12,331 nt of DNA from Bacteroidota bacterium (GTDB lineage: Bacteria; Bacteroidota; Bacteroidia; Chitinophagales; LD1): positions 1-12,331 of the forward strand of contig JAFDYM010000197.1 of NCBI GenBank assembly GCA_018267435.1, written 5' to 3'. This document shows positions 1 to 6,214 of this stretch, one piece after another. The position numbers and the translations under genes were made by a program. A model generated the notes under the pieces. The model was not told the DNA's origin and searched no databases. It was given only the letters and a program-made list of their open reading frames with translations. Numbering within the stretch: the stretch's first letter is position 1; the number at the start of each line of letters is the position of its first letter.

Positions 1-622
1 GCACATCGGCCACCTCTTGCCTAAAGTATATACGGTAGTAGGCCGTAAGCATTTCGCCTTTATATACGCTAGACTTGCTTAACACCAAACGCATAAATAC
101 ATCCTTTTGTACCTGCTGCTGCAGGTTATCCATGTTTAAAGTTGATGATTGCTGTTGCCTGCGTTCTGCCTCGGCTTTGCTGGCATTTTGCTGTTGCTGG
201 GCTTGTTGCTTTTGTGCCGCTGAGAGGGCTGTTACCTTTATACTTAAAGCATTGCTTTGGTAGGTAGTACCTTTGGCAACCAGTTGCGCAGTGCCCAGGT
301 TGTGTTGGCCTATGGTTTTGGCAAGTAGCTGGTAGGTTTCTTTAGTTACCCGTGTCATGCTGCCATTTACTATCCCTATTTCTTTAAAGCTAGAGTTGGC
401 TAACACCACAAAAGCATCAAGCTTAGGTGGGGTTACCGTTCCTTCTATATTCTCTAATACTATGGTAAGTTCAAAGCTTTGCCCTTGGTTTACACTTGCA
501 GGTGCTTGCATGTAAAACCTGCGTTGCCCATATACCGCACTGCTAGCAAGCAGTAGCACTAGTAGGCTACAGGCAGCAGGCAATATAGCCCTGTAAGCAA
601 TATGGCGGCAATAGGTGTACAT
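1..622 (-). CDS. batD: BatD family protein (aerotolerance), N-terminal part
   Basis: The visible 207 codons begin at ATG 622 and remain open to the left edge, so the C-terminus is missing. Residues 1 to about 32 form a signal peptide with a Leu/Val-rich core ending near VYGQ. Next comes a domain starting RRFYMQAPASVNQGQSFEL, and later GIVNGS, YQLLAKTIGQHNLGTAQL and TYQSNALSIKV. This is the usual opening beta-sandwich layout of BatD (FY..A...V..GQ.F, then an ING-type turn, then a G...IG.A.. strand). After a Gln-rich stretch at about residues 136-170, a second sandwich begins with DVFMRLVLSKSSVYKGEML, matching the BatD 'VYxGE' repeat. BatD proteins are membrane-anchored periplasmic proteins of the Bacteroides aerotolerance (Bat) system and are usually encoded with batA, batB, batC, batE and moxR. 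Here the upstream neighbour is an anti-sigma/TPR gene 114 bp away, so no batC directly precedes it. I am confident of the family; its exact role is poorly defined even in characterised species. Confidence 0.85.
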   Translation of the reverse strand, partial: MYTYCRHIAYRAILPAACSLLVLLLASSAVYGQRRFYMQAPASVNQGQSFELTIVLENIEGTVTPPKLDAFVVLANSSFKEIGIVNGSMTRVTKETYQLLAKTIGQHNLGTAQLVAKGTTYQSNALSIKVTALSAAQKQQAQQQQNASKAEAERRQQQSSTLNMDNLQQQVQKDVFMRLVLSKSSVYKGEMLTAYYRIYFRQEVADV

Positions 623-634
623 TGGTTAGTAGAA

Positions 635-665
635 CAAATTTCTACCCTTATTTACATTGAATCAA
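635..665 (-). promoter_or_regulatory. Possible batD promoter
   Basis: On the minus strand, TTG at 665-663 is followed after 20 nt by GAAATTTG at 642-635. This differs at one base from the Bacteroidota -7 consensus TAnnTTTG, and the spacing matches the usual -33/-7 arrangement. It would give a very short leader before ATG 622, which counts against it. Confidence 0.3.
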
Positions 666-736
666 GTAAAAGGGCTAAGGCTTAATCATTTTTATGAAAA
701 GCGCGAAAATAAGGTTAATGCCGAAACGTGGAATAT

Positions 737-1963
737 TTAAAGCTCCTTTAGCTTATTGGTAGCTCGTTCCTTGTAAGGGTTATTAGTGTTCGATAGCTCG
801 TTCAATATCTTTTTGGCATCGCTGGTTTTGCCTTTTTTAATAAGTATGTTGGCTTTATACCACTTGCTGCCTTCCAAATACCTATCGCCGCTTTTCAATA
901 GCTTATCAAACTGCTTTTCGCTTTTGTTCAGGTTGCCGTTTAGGTAGTCGCTTACACCGCCAAAGTATTGGGCATCGGCGTTGTTGGGTTGGTTTTTCAG
1001 TATAGCATCAAACTGCTCGGCACTTGTTTTATAGTCGCCGGCGTTAAAGTTTTTCATGGCTTCGGCCTGGGTAGGCACATTGGTTTTGCCGCCGCTTGCT
1101 GCCTTGGTATCTTTTACCTCAGTTATTTTCTTTTCGGCAGCAGGTTTGGCATTGGTGCGTACGGCATCGCTTTCGGCCACATCGGCTTTTACCGGCTCGG
1201 CGCGTTTGGTTTTGCTGGCTTCTTCTTTAGTTACCGCCTTGTCGTATTGTGCTGTGGTGGCTGTGTTATTCGTAGCCGCATTATCCTTACGGTTTTTGGC
1301 ACTTGGCGGTAGGTTGTTGCCTGCGCCTACATTGGTAGTAGTTGAATAATTGTTCATACTAAACCCTTCTTTATTACCCCAGGTTATAGTGTCGGTACTT
1401 GTAGTAGCGGAAGTTGGATTTAGCGTTACATCGCTGTTAATAGTTACAGTTCCATTAGCATTGCCTACGGCTGTAGGTTGCTCGGCGCCTGTAGCACTTT
1501 CGCCTTGCGGTTGCACGGTTGCCTCAGGCGCTTTCGGCACTGCATTATCGTCGGCCTGCACTATTTCTTGCTGTGGTGCCTCTGTTTTTGCTATCTCTCC
1601 ATCGGTGCCTGCGTGCTTGTTTAGGTAGGTAACCATTAAAAAGCCCACGCCAACCAGCATACCCAATACTACTGCTGCCCACACATAGTTAGCCCAGTGT
1701 ATATTTACGGTTTTGCCCTCGCGTATACCTGTTTGGCTACGCACTTTCTTTTTAATGTTGGCTATACGGGTTAGTGCCTCGGTACGGTTAGGTGCCGCCT
1801 GCATACCTTCCAGTGCATCTTGCGCAAAAGGGTCCTCGGCCAGCAGTTTTTCAAACTGCGTGCGCTCCTCGGCAGTAAGCGTACCGCCGATGTAGGCTTC
1901 CATAGCCCCCTCGGTTATTACGCCGCCTTCCAGTAGGTCAACTTCCTTTTTTCGCTTGCTCAT
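737..1963 (-). CDS. Anti-sigma factor-like membrane protein with C-terminal TPR region
   Basis: This 408-residue protein starts at ATG 1963. A TTG 12 bases upstream is in frame but less likely. The first 60 residues (VITEGAMEAYIGGTLTAEER and DPFAQDALEG) match the N-terminal cytoplasmic module common in Bacteroidota anti-sigma proteins, which lacks the zinc-binding HxxxCxxC motif. A single membrane helix lies at about 93-114 (YVWAAVVLGMLVGVGFLMVTYL core). A long Ala/Thr/Asn/Lys-rich linker, probably disordered, occupies about 115-300. Residues 302-408 carry TPR-like helices (NFNAGDYKTSAEQFDAILK, then DAQYFGGVSDYLNGNLNKSE). It overlaps the 3' end of the upstream sigma-factor gene by 26 bp, so the two are probably co-translated. 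The expected role is to hold that sigma factor at the inner membrane and release it on a periplasmic signal sensed through the linker or TPR. The pairing with the sigma factor is well supported; the signal is unknown. Confidence 0.8.
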   Translation of the reverse strand: MSKRKKEVDLLEGGVITEGAMEAYIGGTLTAEERTQFEKLLAEDPFAQDALEGMQAAPNRTEALTRIANIKKKVRSQTGIREGKTVNIHWANYVWAAVVLGMLVGVGFLMVTYLNKHAGTDGEIAKTEAPQQEIVQADDNAVPKAPEATVQPQGESATGAEQPTAVGNANGTVTINSDVTLNPTSATTSTDTITWGNKEGFSMNNYSTTTNVGAGNNLPPSAKNRKDNAATNNTATTAQYDKAVTKEEASKTKRAEPVKADVAESDAVRTNAKPAAEKKITEVKDTKAASGGKTNVPTQAEAMKNFNAGDYKTSAEQFDAILKNQPNNADAQYFGGVSDYLNGNLNKSEKQFDKLLKSGDRYLEGSKWYKANILIKKGKTSDAKKILNELSNTNNPYKERATNKLKEL

Positions 1964-2510
1964 TTTTATTGGCAATAATGTTTTTCAAATTCCTTTTTCC
2001 GTTCTGTATATAGCTTTTTACCTCGTTCATGCTATAGCCTGTTACAGTGGCTATTTCATTGTAGCTCATCTCTTTTAGGTAAAACAGCTCCACACTTACA
2101 CGCTGCTCTTCTTTTAGCTGCTCTATGCCCTCTTTAAGGTGCTGTAGCACAAACTCTTTATCTTCTTGCTCCTTTAGATGATTTTCCTCTGGGTTTTCCA
2201 CAAGTCCACCCATTTCATGTTTCAACTCGGTTCTTCGTTTCTCCTCTGTGGCATCTTTTCTGAACACCATCATGCAGTAATTTTTAACAACTGTATGTAG
2301 CCAAGGCTTAAAAGCCACTATGTGGTGCTTCTTTAGTTCTGCTATCAGCTTTTCGAATATCTGCATGGTAGCATCTTCGGCGGCAGCTTCGTTTTTTAGG
2401 TATTTCATGCATACGCCAAACACTAGGTGCGTATACCTATTGTATAGCTCACCTATATACAGTGCTTCGTGCGAGTTTCGATAGCGCTGTACCAGTTCCT
2501 CATCGGGCAA
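1938..2510 (-). CDS. ECF-type RNA polymerase sigma-70 factor
   Basis: The protein has about 190 residues. Region 2 spans about 20-85 (ELYNRYTHLVFGVCMKYLKN, AAAEDATMQIFEKL, then FKPWLHTVVKNYCMMVFRK). Region 4 spans about 132-180 (LKEEQRVSVELFYLKEMSYN, EIATVTGYSMNEVKSYI, then GKRNLKNII, a helix-turn-helix). These are the usual features of Bacteroidota ECF sigma factors. There is no in-frame ATG before region 2. The best start is TTG at 2510, preceded by an unusually good Shine-Dalgarno-like AAAGAGGA at 2528-2521. The open frame reaches back to a stop at 2552-2550, so a CTG or TTG start a few codons earlier remains possible. The 3' end overlaps the anti-sigma/TPR gene. It should direct transcription of a small regulon when released by that protein. 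Identity as an ECF sigma factor is secure; its targets are unknown. Confidence 0.88.
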   Translation of the reverse strand: MPDEELVQRYRNSHEALYIGELYNRYTHLVFGVCMKYLKNEAAAEDATMQIFEKLIAELKKHHIVAFKPWLHTVVKNYCMMVFRKDATEEKRRTELKHEMGGLVENPEENHLKEQEDKEFVLQHLKEGIEQLKEEQRVSVELFYLKEMSYNEIATVTGYSMNEVKSYIQNGKRNLKNIIANKNEQAKKGS

Positions 2511-2520
2511 TATGGTTAGG

Positions 2521-2528
2521 TCCTCTTT
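2521..2528 (-). promoter_or_regulatory. Ribosome binding site supporting the TTG start
   Basis: AAAGAGGA on the minus strand lies 10 nt upstream of TTG 2510. Most genes in this window lack such a clear Shine-Dalgarno match, so it helps fix the non-ATG start of the sigma-factor gene. Confidence 0.5.
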
Positions 2529-2606
2529 GGCCAGAAGTTTAGGGTTTAGCTAATGCTAAAGTTAACGTATATGGGTAGTAATTGTTATAGAGTTTCAACA
2601 GGTTAA

Positions 2607-2637
2607 CAAACCTAGTGTAGTAAAATGGGTACGCCAG
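2607..2637 (-). promoter_or_regulatory. Possible promoter of the sigma/anti-sigma pair
   Basis: TAGGTTTG at 2614-2607 (minus strand) is a full match to the Bacteroidota -7 consensus TAnnTTTG. CTG at 2637-2635, 20 nt upstream, is a one-base variant of the -33 TTG element. It would give a leader of roughly 95 nt before the TTG start at 2510. The match is short, so this is a suggestion only. The rest of the 2511-2759 gap shows no convincing gene or terminator. Confidence 0.35.
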
Positions 2638-2759
2638 AATGCTTTCTATAGCACCTTGTTGCATAAATATTTCGTAAAATAAAACAATCGGAACAGATTG
2701 CTCTGCCCCGATAAATGCATTACCCATAAGGGAATATTAAAGTCTTATGCCGGCTGTTG

Positions 2760-3056
2760 TTAGTCTACATCTATGCCTTTGCCGCTACCGCCTTGGTATT
2801 CGTCGCGCAGCTTTGGTTGTTGGGTTTTGGTTGGGTCTTGCTGGCGGCCTTGTTGCTTGCCATGTTTATCGCCAGCGCGTGGTTGCTCCACATCATCTTC
2901 GGCTTCTAGCCTGCTTTCAAAGTCGCTGTCTTCCAGTTCCTCGCGTTCGCGGCTATTGCGCTGTTCTTTTTTCAGCCTTTGCTGTTGTTCGGTTTGTGTA
3001 GTTTGTTGGTTCCTTAATTGCTCTTTGTCTTGCAATTTGTTTTTCTCGTTTTTCAT
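2760..3056 (-). CDS. Small polar, probably disordered protein of unknown function
   Basis: The protein has 98 residues and starts at ATG 3056 after an A-rich leader (AAAACCAAAACATT) typical of this phylum. It is dominated by Gln, Glu, Lys, Arg and Asp and has almost no hydrophobic residues, no Cys or Trp, no signal peptide and no membrane segment. The first 45 residues are strongly basic and Gln-rich (NQQTTQTEQQQRLKKEQR). Then comes an acidic patch (REELEDSDFESRLEAEDDVE) and a Gly/Lys/Gln-rich tail ending GGSGKGIDVD. I recognise no family. The composition suggests an intrinsically disordered cytoplasmic protein, perhaps binding nucleic acid or another protein. It is read divergently from the WYL regulator and sits 249 bp upstream of the sigma-factor gene on the same strand. 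The start context, and a terminal motif that looks conserved rather than random, are the main reasons to call it a gene. Confidence 0.6.
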   Translation of the reverse strand: MKNEKNKLQDKEQLRNQQTTQTEQQQRLKKEQRNSREREELEDSDFESRLEAEDDVEQPRAGDKHGKQQGRQQDPTKTQQPKLRDEYQGGSGKGIDVD

Positions 3057-3247
3057 AATGTTTTGGTTTTAGAACCTAACTACTAAAGTTATGTACCACC
3101 GCCATTGCCACGCATTAAGGTAGGCTTTCTACACTTATACAACTTTTGTAAATGTTAAATAGGGATGCTTGAGTATTGCCGTACCCTTTGCAATTTTCGG
3201 CGCGCTATTTGGTGCGCCCCACTTTGTTAAAGGCTTATATTTACTTT

Positions 3248-3937
3248 ATGAACCGCATAGATAGGCTGCTAGGAATATTGATAATGCTGCAAAGCAAAAA
3301 GTATGTACAGGCCGAAGCAATAGCCGAAAAGTACAACATAAGTATACGCACTGTGTTTCGCGACCTAAAGGCACTAGGCGAGCAGGGCGTGCCCATCAGT
3401 TTCGAGCCGCAGAGGGGCTATGCCATAATGCAGGGTTACTTTATACCGCCTGTATCTTTTACTACCGACGAGGCCAATGCCCTGCTACTAATGGAAGGTA
3501 TGGTGAAGGGCTTTGCCGATAACAGTATACGCCAACACTATAGCGCGGCACTTAATAAGGTAAAAGCAGTGCTGCGCCACACGCAGAAAGAGCAGGTAGA
3601 TAGCCTAAGCAATAATATGGCGGTGCAGCTGCCCCCATGTTTCAATACCGATTTTGAGTACTTAAGCATTATTCAAAATGCGGTAAGCAATAAGCAGGTA
3701 TTGCAACTACACTATACTAGCAAAAGCGATGAGAGCACCCTGCGCAATATTGAACCAATAGGGCTGATATATTACGCTATGAGCTGGCACTTAATAGGCT
3801 GGTGTACCTTGCGAAACGACTACCGCGACTTTCGCGTATCGCGCATCAGCAAATTGCGCAAACTAGATAAGCCCTTTAGCAAAACTGACCACTTAGCCCT
3901 GCAGGAATATATGAAGCAGTTGCCTGTGGAGTATTAG
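3248..3937 (+). CDS. YafY-like HTH/WYL-domain transcriptional regulator
   Basis: The protein has 229 residues and starts at ATG 3248 (MNRIDRLLGILIMLQ). An in-frame TTG further upstream would add a sequence unlike the family. Residues 1-60 form the DeoR/HTH_11-type winged helix (VQAEAIAEKYNISIRTVFRD, then LKALGEQGVPI and QRGYAI). Residues 135-205 are the WYL domain, with EPIGLIYYAMSWHLIGWC and the following RDFRVSRI; the signature W-Y-L reads W-H-L here. WYL domains bind small ligands or single-stranded nucleic acid in several bacterial regulators, including ones controlling DNA-damage and defence genes. Members of this subfamily often lie beside DinB, glyoxalase or small-ligand enzyme genes and act locally. 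Here a DinB-family gene follows 123 bp downstream on the same strand, with an inverted repeat between them. Family assignment is firm; the ligand is unknown. Confidence 0.88.
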   Translation: MNRIDRLLGILIMLQSKKYVQAEAIAEKYNISIRTVFRDLKALGEQGVPISFEPQRGYAIMQGYFIPPVSFTTDEANALLLMEGMVKGFADNSIRQHYSAALNKVKAVLRHTQKEQVDSLSNNMAVQLPPCFNTDFEYLSIIQNAVSNKQVLQLHYTSKSDESTLRNIEPIGLIYYAMSWHLIGWCTLRNDYRDFRVSRISKLRKLDKPFSKTDHLALQEYMKQLPVEY

Positions 3938-3998
3938 GCTAGTGTAATCCTTCGCACTCTTAGTGGTTAAAAATATTTCTGAAACTATCTTCCAATGC

Positions 3999-4018
3999 AC
4001 TGACATAGGGTTGTCAGT
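3999..4018 (+). promoter_or_regulatory. Inverted repeat, candidate operator upstream of the DinB gene
   Basis: ACTGACA at 3999-4005 and TGTCAGT at 4012-4018 are perfect 7-bp arms around a 6-bp spacer. The site is 42 bp before the DinB start codon. A TTTCTTTG sequence resembling the -7 consensus lies just downstream at 4028-4035, so a bound regulator would sit over the promoter. The adjacent WYL protein is the obvious candidate to bind it. Confidence 0.45.
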
Positions 4019-4060
4019 AGGCCCCAGTTTCTTTGCGCTGTAAAACAAAAACATACAGCC

Positions 4061-4564
4061 ATGAAACTATTACCATTGCTACTGAAAGAAATGAAAGAAG
4101 AGGGTGCCACCACCCGCAAATTTTTAGCCCTAGTGCCAGATGATAAGCACAGCTGGAAACCACACGAAAAAAGCATGGCTATGATAAACCTTGCTACCCA
4201 CATAGCCGAGCTGCCTACTTGGGTGCCTTTGGCTATAAACACTACCGAGCTCGACTTTGAAAAGAGCGGCTACAACCCTGTAAAACTGAACAACCGCGAG
4301 GAGCTGCTAGCTTATTTCGATAAGAATTTGGAAGATGCCTTGAAGCAATTGGAAAGCGCCGACGAAGAAAAGCTGGTGAACGATAACTGGAAACTGCGCA
4401 GCGGCGAAACCATACACGTAGACACTACCAAATATGGCATGATACGCGTAGCCCTAAGCCAAACCATACACCACCGTGCACAGCTTGGGGTGTACTTCCG
4501 CCTATTGGGTATACCGTTGCCAGGTAGCTATGGCCCTACTGCCGATACGCAAAGCTTTGTGTAG
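4061..4564 (+). CDS. DinB-family (DUF664-like) protein
   Basis: The protein has 167 residues and forms a DinB/YfiT-like four-helix bundle. Recognisable segments are the opening helix LLPLLLKEMKEEGATTRKFL, the first metal-ligand helix MINLATHIAEL with His47, and the C-terminal block HHRAQLGVYFRLLGIPLPGS followed by YGPTAD, typical of Bacteroidota members. Family proteins usually bind a divalent metal with three His, one near position 47 and two in an H-x3-H motif in helix 4. Here that motif reads QTIHH: Gln134 stands in place of the first His, and His138 is kept. Characterised relatives are thiol-dependent S-transferases (bacillithiol, mycothiol) or are induced by stress, but most are uncharacterised. 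The gene follows the WYL regulator and ends just before a strong terminator. The family is clear; the activity is not. Confidence 0.85.
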   Translation: MKLLPLLLKEMKEEGATTRKFLALVPDDKHSWKPHEKSMAMINLATHIAELPTWVPLAINTTELDFEKSGYNPVKLNNREELLAYFDKNLEDALKQLESADEEKLVNDNWKLRSGETIHVDTTKYGMIRVALSQTIHHRAQLGVYFRLLGIPLPGSYGPTADTQSFV

Positions 4565-4584
4565 GCTAGCTTTTGCCTAAAATA

Positions 4585-4617
4585 AAAACAGCCCTAGTAT
4601 TATGCTAGGGCTGTTTT
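4585..4617. terminator. Bidirectional intrinsic terminator
   Basis: A perfect 13-bp stem pairs AAAACAGCCCTAG at 4585-4597 with CTAGGGCTGTTTT at 4605-4617 around a 7-nt loop. Both outer ends are A/T-rich, so it can terminate the DinB transcript on the plus strand and the DNRLRE-protein transcript on the minus strand. It lies between their convergent stop codons. Confidence 0.9.
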
Positions 4618-4638
4618 GTTATGTATGGTTTCTGCTTG

Positions 4639-6147
4639 CTATTTATTCATTACAAGCTTAAAGGTTTTTGTTTCGGCACCATTGTTCAATGCTACAAAAA
4701 GTATATCGTCGTTTGTATTCAAATCGTAGCGGTGGAAGGTGAACTGTTGGCTATCTTCAGTTACATTAAGTTGCTTTTCCATTATTTGCTGGCCTAGCAA
4801 GTTATACACCTTCAGGCTTACCACTTTGTCGCCTTCGCCACGTGGTATTACTATGTTAAAGTAGTCGCTGAAGGGGTTAGGGTACACCACCGCATTAAAA
4901 GTAGGCTGTTGCACCTTGCGTATATCGGTTACGCCTGTATAGCACACGCGCAGGGTTGGTCTGTATGTTGAATCTACATAGTCGCTTGAGCGGAATATCA
5001 TAGAGTTGCTAGGTGTTGTAGATACAGGTTCTATCAGAAAGCCATAGTTGCCATAGCTCACCATATCTTGTACCAAGGTAGCTACGTTTATGTTCAAGTA
5101 GTCCTGCGTGGTAGAAGTACTGGTAGCCAGTATTACTTCGTTTGCCGAAGTAGCGCCTGGCTGGTTGTTCCAAGTTACATCATACTCGTTCCATGGGCTT
5201 GTTATTCGGCGTAGGTACGATGCATTGTTGGTGCCATTCATAGGTGTAGAAGGATTACCTACGAATGTAGTTGTGGGGTTATCGGCGTACAAATCAAGTT
5301 CGGCACTGGTAATAACACCATTGTTAGGTATAAACGATAGGTCGAATTCTATAAATGCCTTTTCTTGGTACACCACACTATTAGGCGTATTCTGCCATAT
5401 GTAAGAAGCAATAACAGGTACCTCGGCGTAGTTCTGGTCTACATTAGGGGCGTAGTCGCTTACCTCAGTGTCTTTACCTTCTTCTCCTGGCCTAAGCCTT
5501 GCACAGGTTTCGGCAGTATAGGTTACGGTAAGGGTAGGCCAGTAGGTGCTATCGGCGTAGTCGCCCGAGCGGAATACCATAGAATTGCTCGGCGTTGTAG
5601 ATACAGGTTCTATCATAAACCCATTATCGCCATTGCTTATCATATCCTGTACTAGCTGAGTAATGTTTATACCTATATAATCTTGGGTGGCCGATGTGCT
5701 GCTTGGCAATATTACTTGGTTAGCAGTAGTGGTACTAGGCATGGTGTTCCAGGTTACTTGGTGTTCATCCCAGGCCGAGGTTATACGCCTAAGGTACGAT
5801 GCATTGTTGGTGCCGTTCATAGGCGTAGAGGGGTTGCCTACAAAGGTAGTGGTAGGGTTATCGGCATATAAATCTAGCAAGGCGCTTGTAATAGTAGCGT
5901 TAGTTGGTATTTGGCTTAAGTCAAACTGCACAAGGGCCTTTTCGCTATATATGGTGCTATTAGGGGTGTTCTGCCATATATATGACGCAAAAACAGCTAC
6001 ATCGCCATAGTTTTGGTTAACATTTGAACTATAATCGCTTACTTCCGAGTCCTTTCCATTAGGGCCCAGCTTAATTACAACTGTGGTTTGGGCTTGCAAT
6101 CCGCTTAATGCAATAGCGCAAGCTAATAGGGCGTACAATTTTTTCAT
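4639..6147 (-). CDS. Secreted tandem DNRLRE-domain protein with T9SS sorting domain
   Basis: The protein has 502 residues and starts at ATG 6147 (MKKLYALLACAIALSGLQAQ, a signal peptide cleaved near residue 20). An earlier in-frame start at 6177 would put ten polar residues ahead of the signal peptide. Two DNRLRE-type beta domains follow at about 24-210 and 217-403, offset by exactly 193 residues. Each has the 'F-D-L-S.IP....I.SA.L.LY' core, R-R-IT..W.E..VTWN..P, and STTPSNSM.FRS.DY.DSTY.PTL. DNRLRE domains occur in extracellular proteins of bacteria and archaea, often polysaccharide-active or cell-surface ones. Residues about 420-502 form a type A T9SS C-terminal sorting domain (VYPNPFSDYFNI, VYNLLGQQI, ETKTFKLVMNK), which directs export through the outer membrane and often surface anchoring. 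There is no catalytic domain, so an adhesive or carbohydrate-binding role is an inference. Confidence 0.85.
   Translation of the reverse strand: MKKLYALLACAIALSGLQAQTTVVIKLGPNGKDSEVSDYSSNVNQNYGDVAVFASYIWQNTPNSTIYSEKALVQFDLSQIPTNATITSALLDLYADNPTTTFVGNPSTPMNGTNNASYLRRITSAWDEHQVTWNTMPSTTTANQVILPSSTSATQDYIGINITQLVQDMISNGDNGFMIEPVSTTPSNSMVFRSGDYADSTYWPTLTVTYTAETCARLRPGEEGKDTEVSDYAPNVDQNYAEVPVIASYIWQNTPNSVVYQEKAFIEFDLSFIPNNGVITSAELDLYADNPTTTFVGNPSTPMNGTNNASYLRRITSPWNEYDVTWNNQPGATSANEVILATSTSTTQDYLNINVATLVQDMVSYGNYGFLIEPVSTTPSNSMIFRSSDYVDSTYRPTLRVCYTGVTDIRKVQQPTFNAVVYPNPFSDYFNIVIPRGEGDKVVSLKVYNLLGQQIMEKQLNVTEDSQQFTFHRYDLNTNDDILFVALNNGAETKTFKLVMNK
5197..5877 (-). repeat. Diverged tandem duplication inside the DNRLRE gene
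   Basis: The two DNRLRE units repeat with a 579-bp (193-codon) period. The best conserved stretch is 5776-5877 against 5197-5298, which encodes 34 identical residues. By my hand alignment 17 of those 34 codons differ synonymously, so the duplication is old and has been under strong protein-level constraint. Confidence 0.8.
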
Positions 6148-6160
6148 GTGTTCAGGTTTT

Positions 6161-6208
6161 GATGCTAATATAAGCATCTGCAGTACAATAAAAGTATATT
6201 TTATTGTA
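6161..6208 (-). promoter_or_regulatory. Two inverted repeats in the DNRLRE gene upstream region
   Basis: TACAATAAAA at 6184-6193 and TTTTATTGTA at 6199-6208 form a perfect 10-bp inverted repeat with a 5-nt centre. Closer to the gene, GATGCT at 6161-6166 and AGCATC at 6173-6178 form a 6-bp repeat with a 6-nt centre. The larger repeat covers TACTTTTA (6196-6189, minus strand), a near match to the -7 consensus, as expected for an operator. The smaller one would fall in the leader. Confidence 0.4.
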
Positions 6209-6214
6209 TAATAA

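Noticed and set aside
646..712. An 8-bp inverted repeat (CCTTATTT / AAATAAGG) between the anti-sigma gene and batD
   Set aside because: The arms are about 50 nt apart and AT-rich, with no T-tail, so they do not make a convincing terminator or operator.
968..1628. Plus-strand open frames opposite the anti-sigma/TPR gene
   Set aside because: They are hydrophobic, Val/Ala/Leu-rich translations that mirror the Ala/Thr/Asn/Lys-rich linker on the true coding strand.
2539..2727. A 62-codon minus-strand frame between the sigma-factor gene and the small polar protein
   Set aside because: It has no recognisable motif and covers the predicted sigma-factor promoter. The aromatic-rich tail (YNNYYPYTL) looks like translated AT-rich non-coding DNA. 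A real small protein cannot be excluded.
2773..3072. A Ser/Cys/Leu-rich 99-codon plus-strand frame opposite the small polar protein
   Set aside because: Runs of Cys, Ser and Phe arise from reading Gln/Glu/Lys codons backwards. The minus-strand frame has the better leader and composition.
3199..3218. GGCGC / GCGCC inverted repeat upstream of the WYL regulator
   Set aside because: It has only 5-bp arms and differs in sequence from the symmetric site before the DinB gene, so it gives no support for autoregulation.
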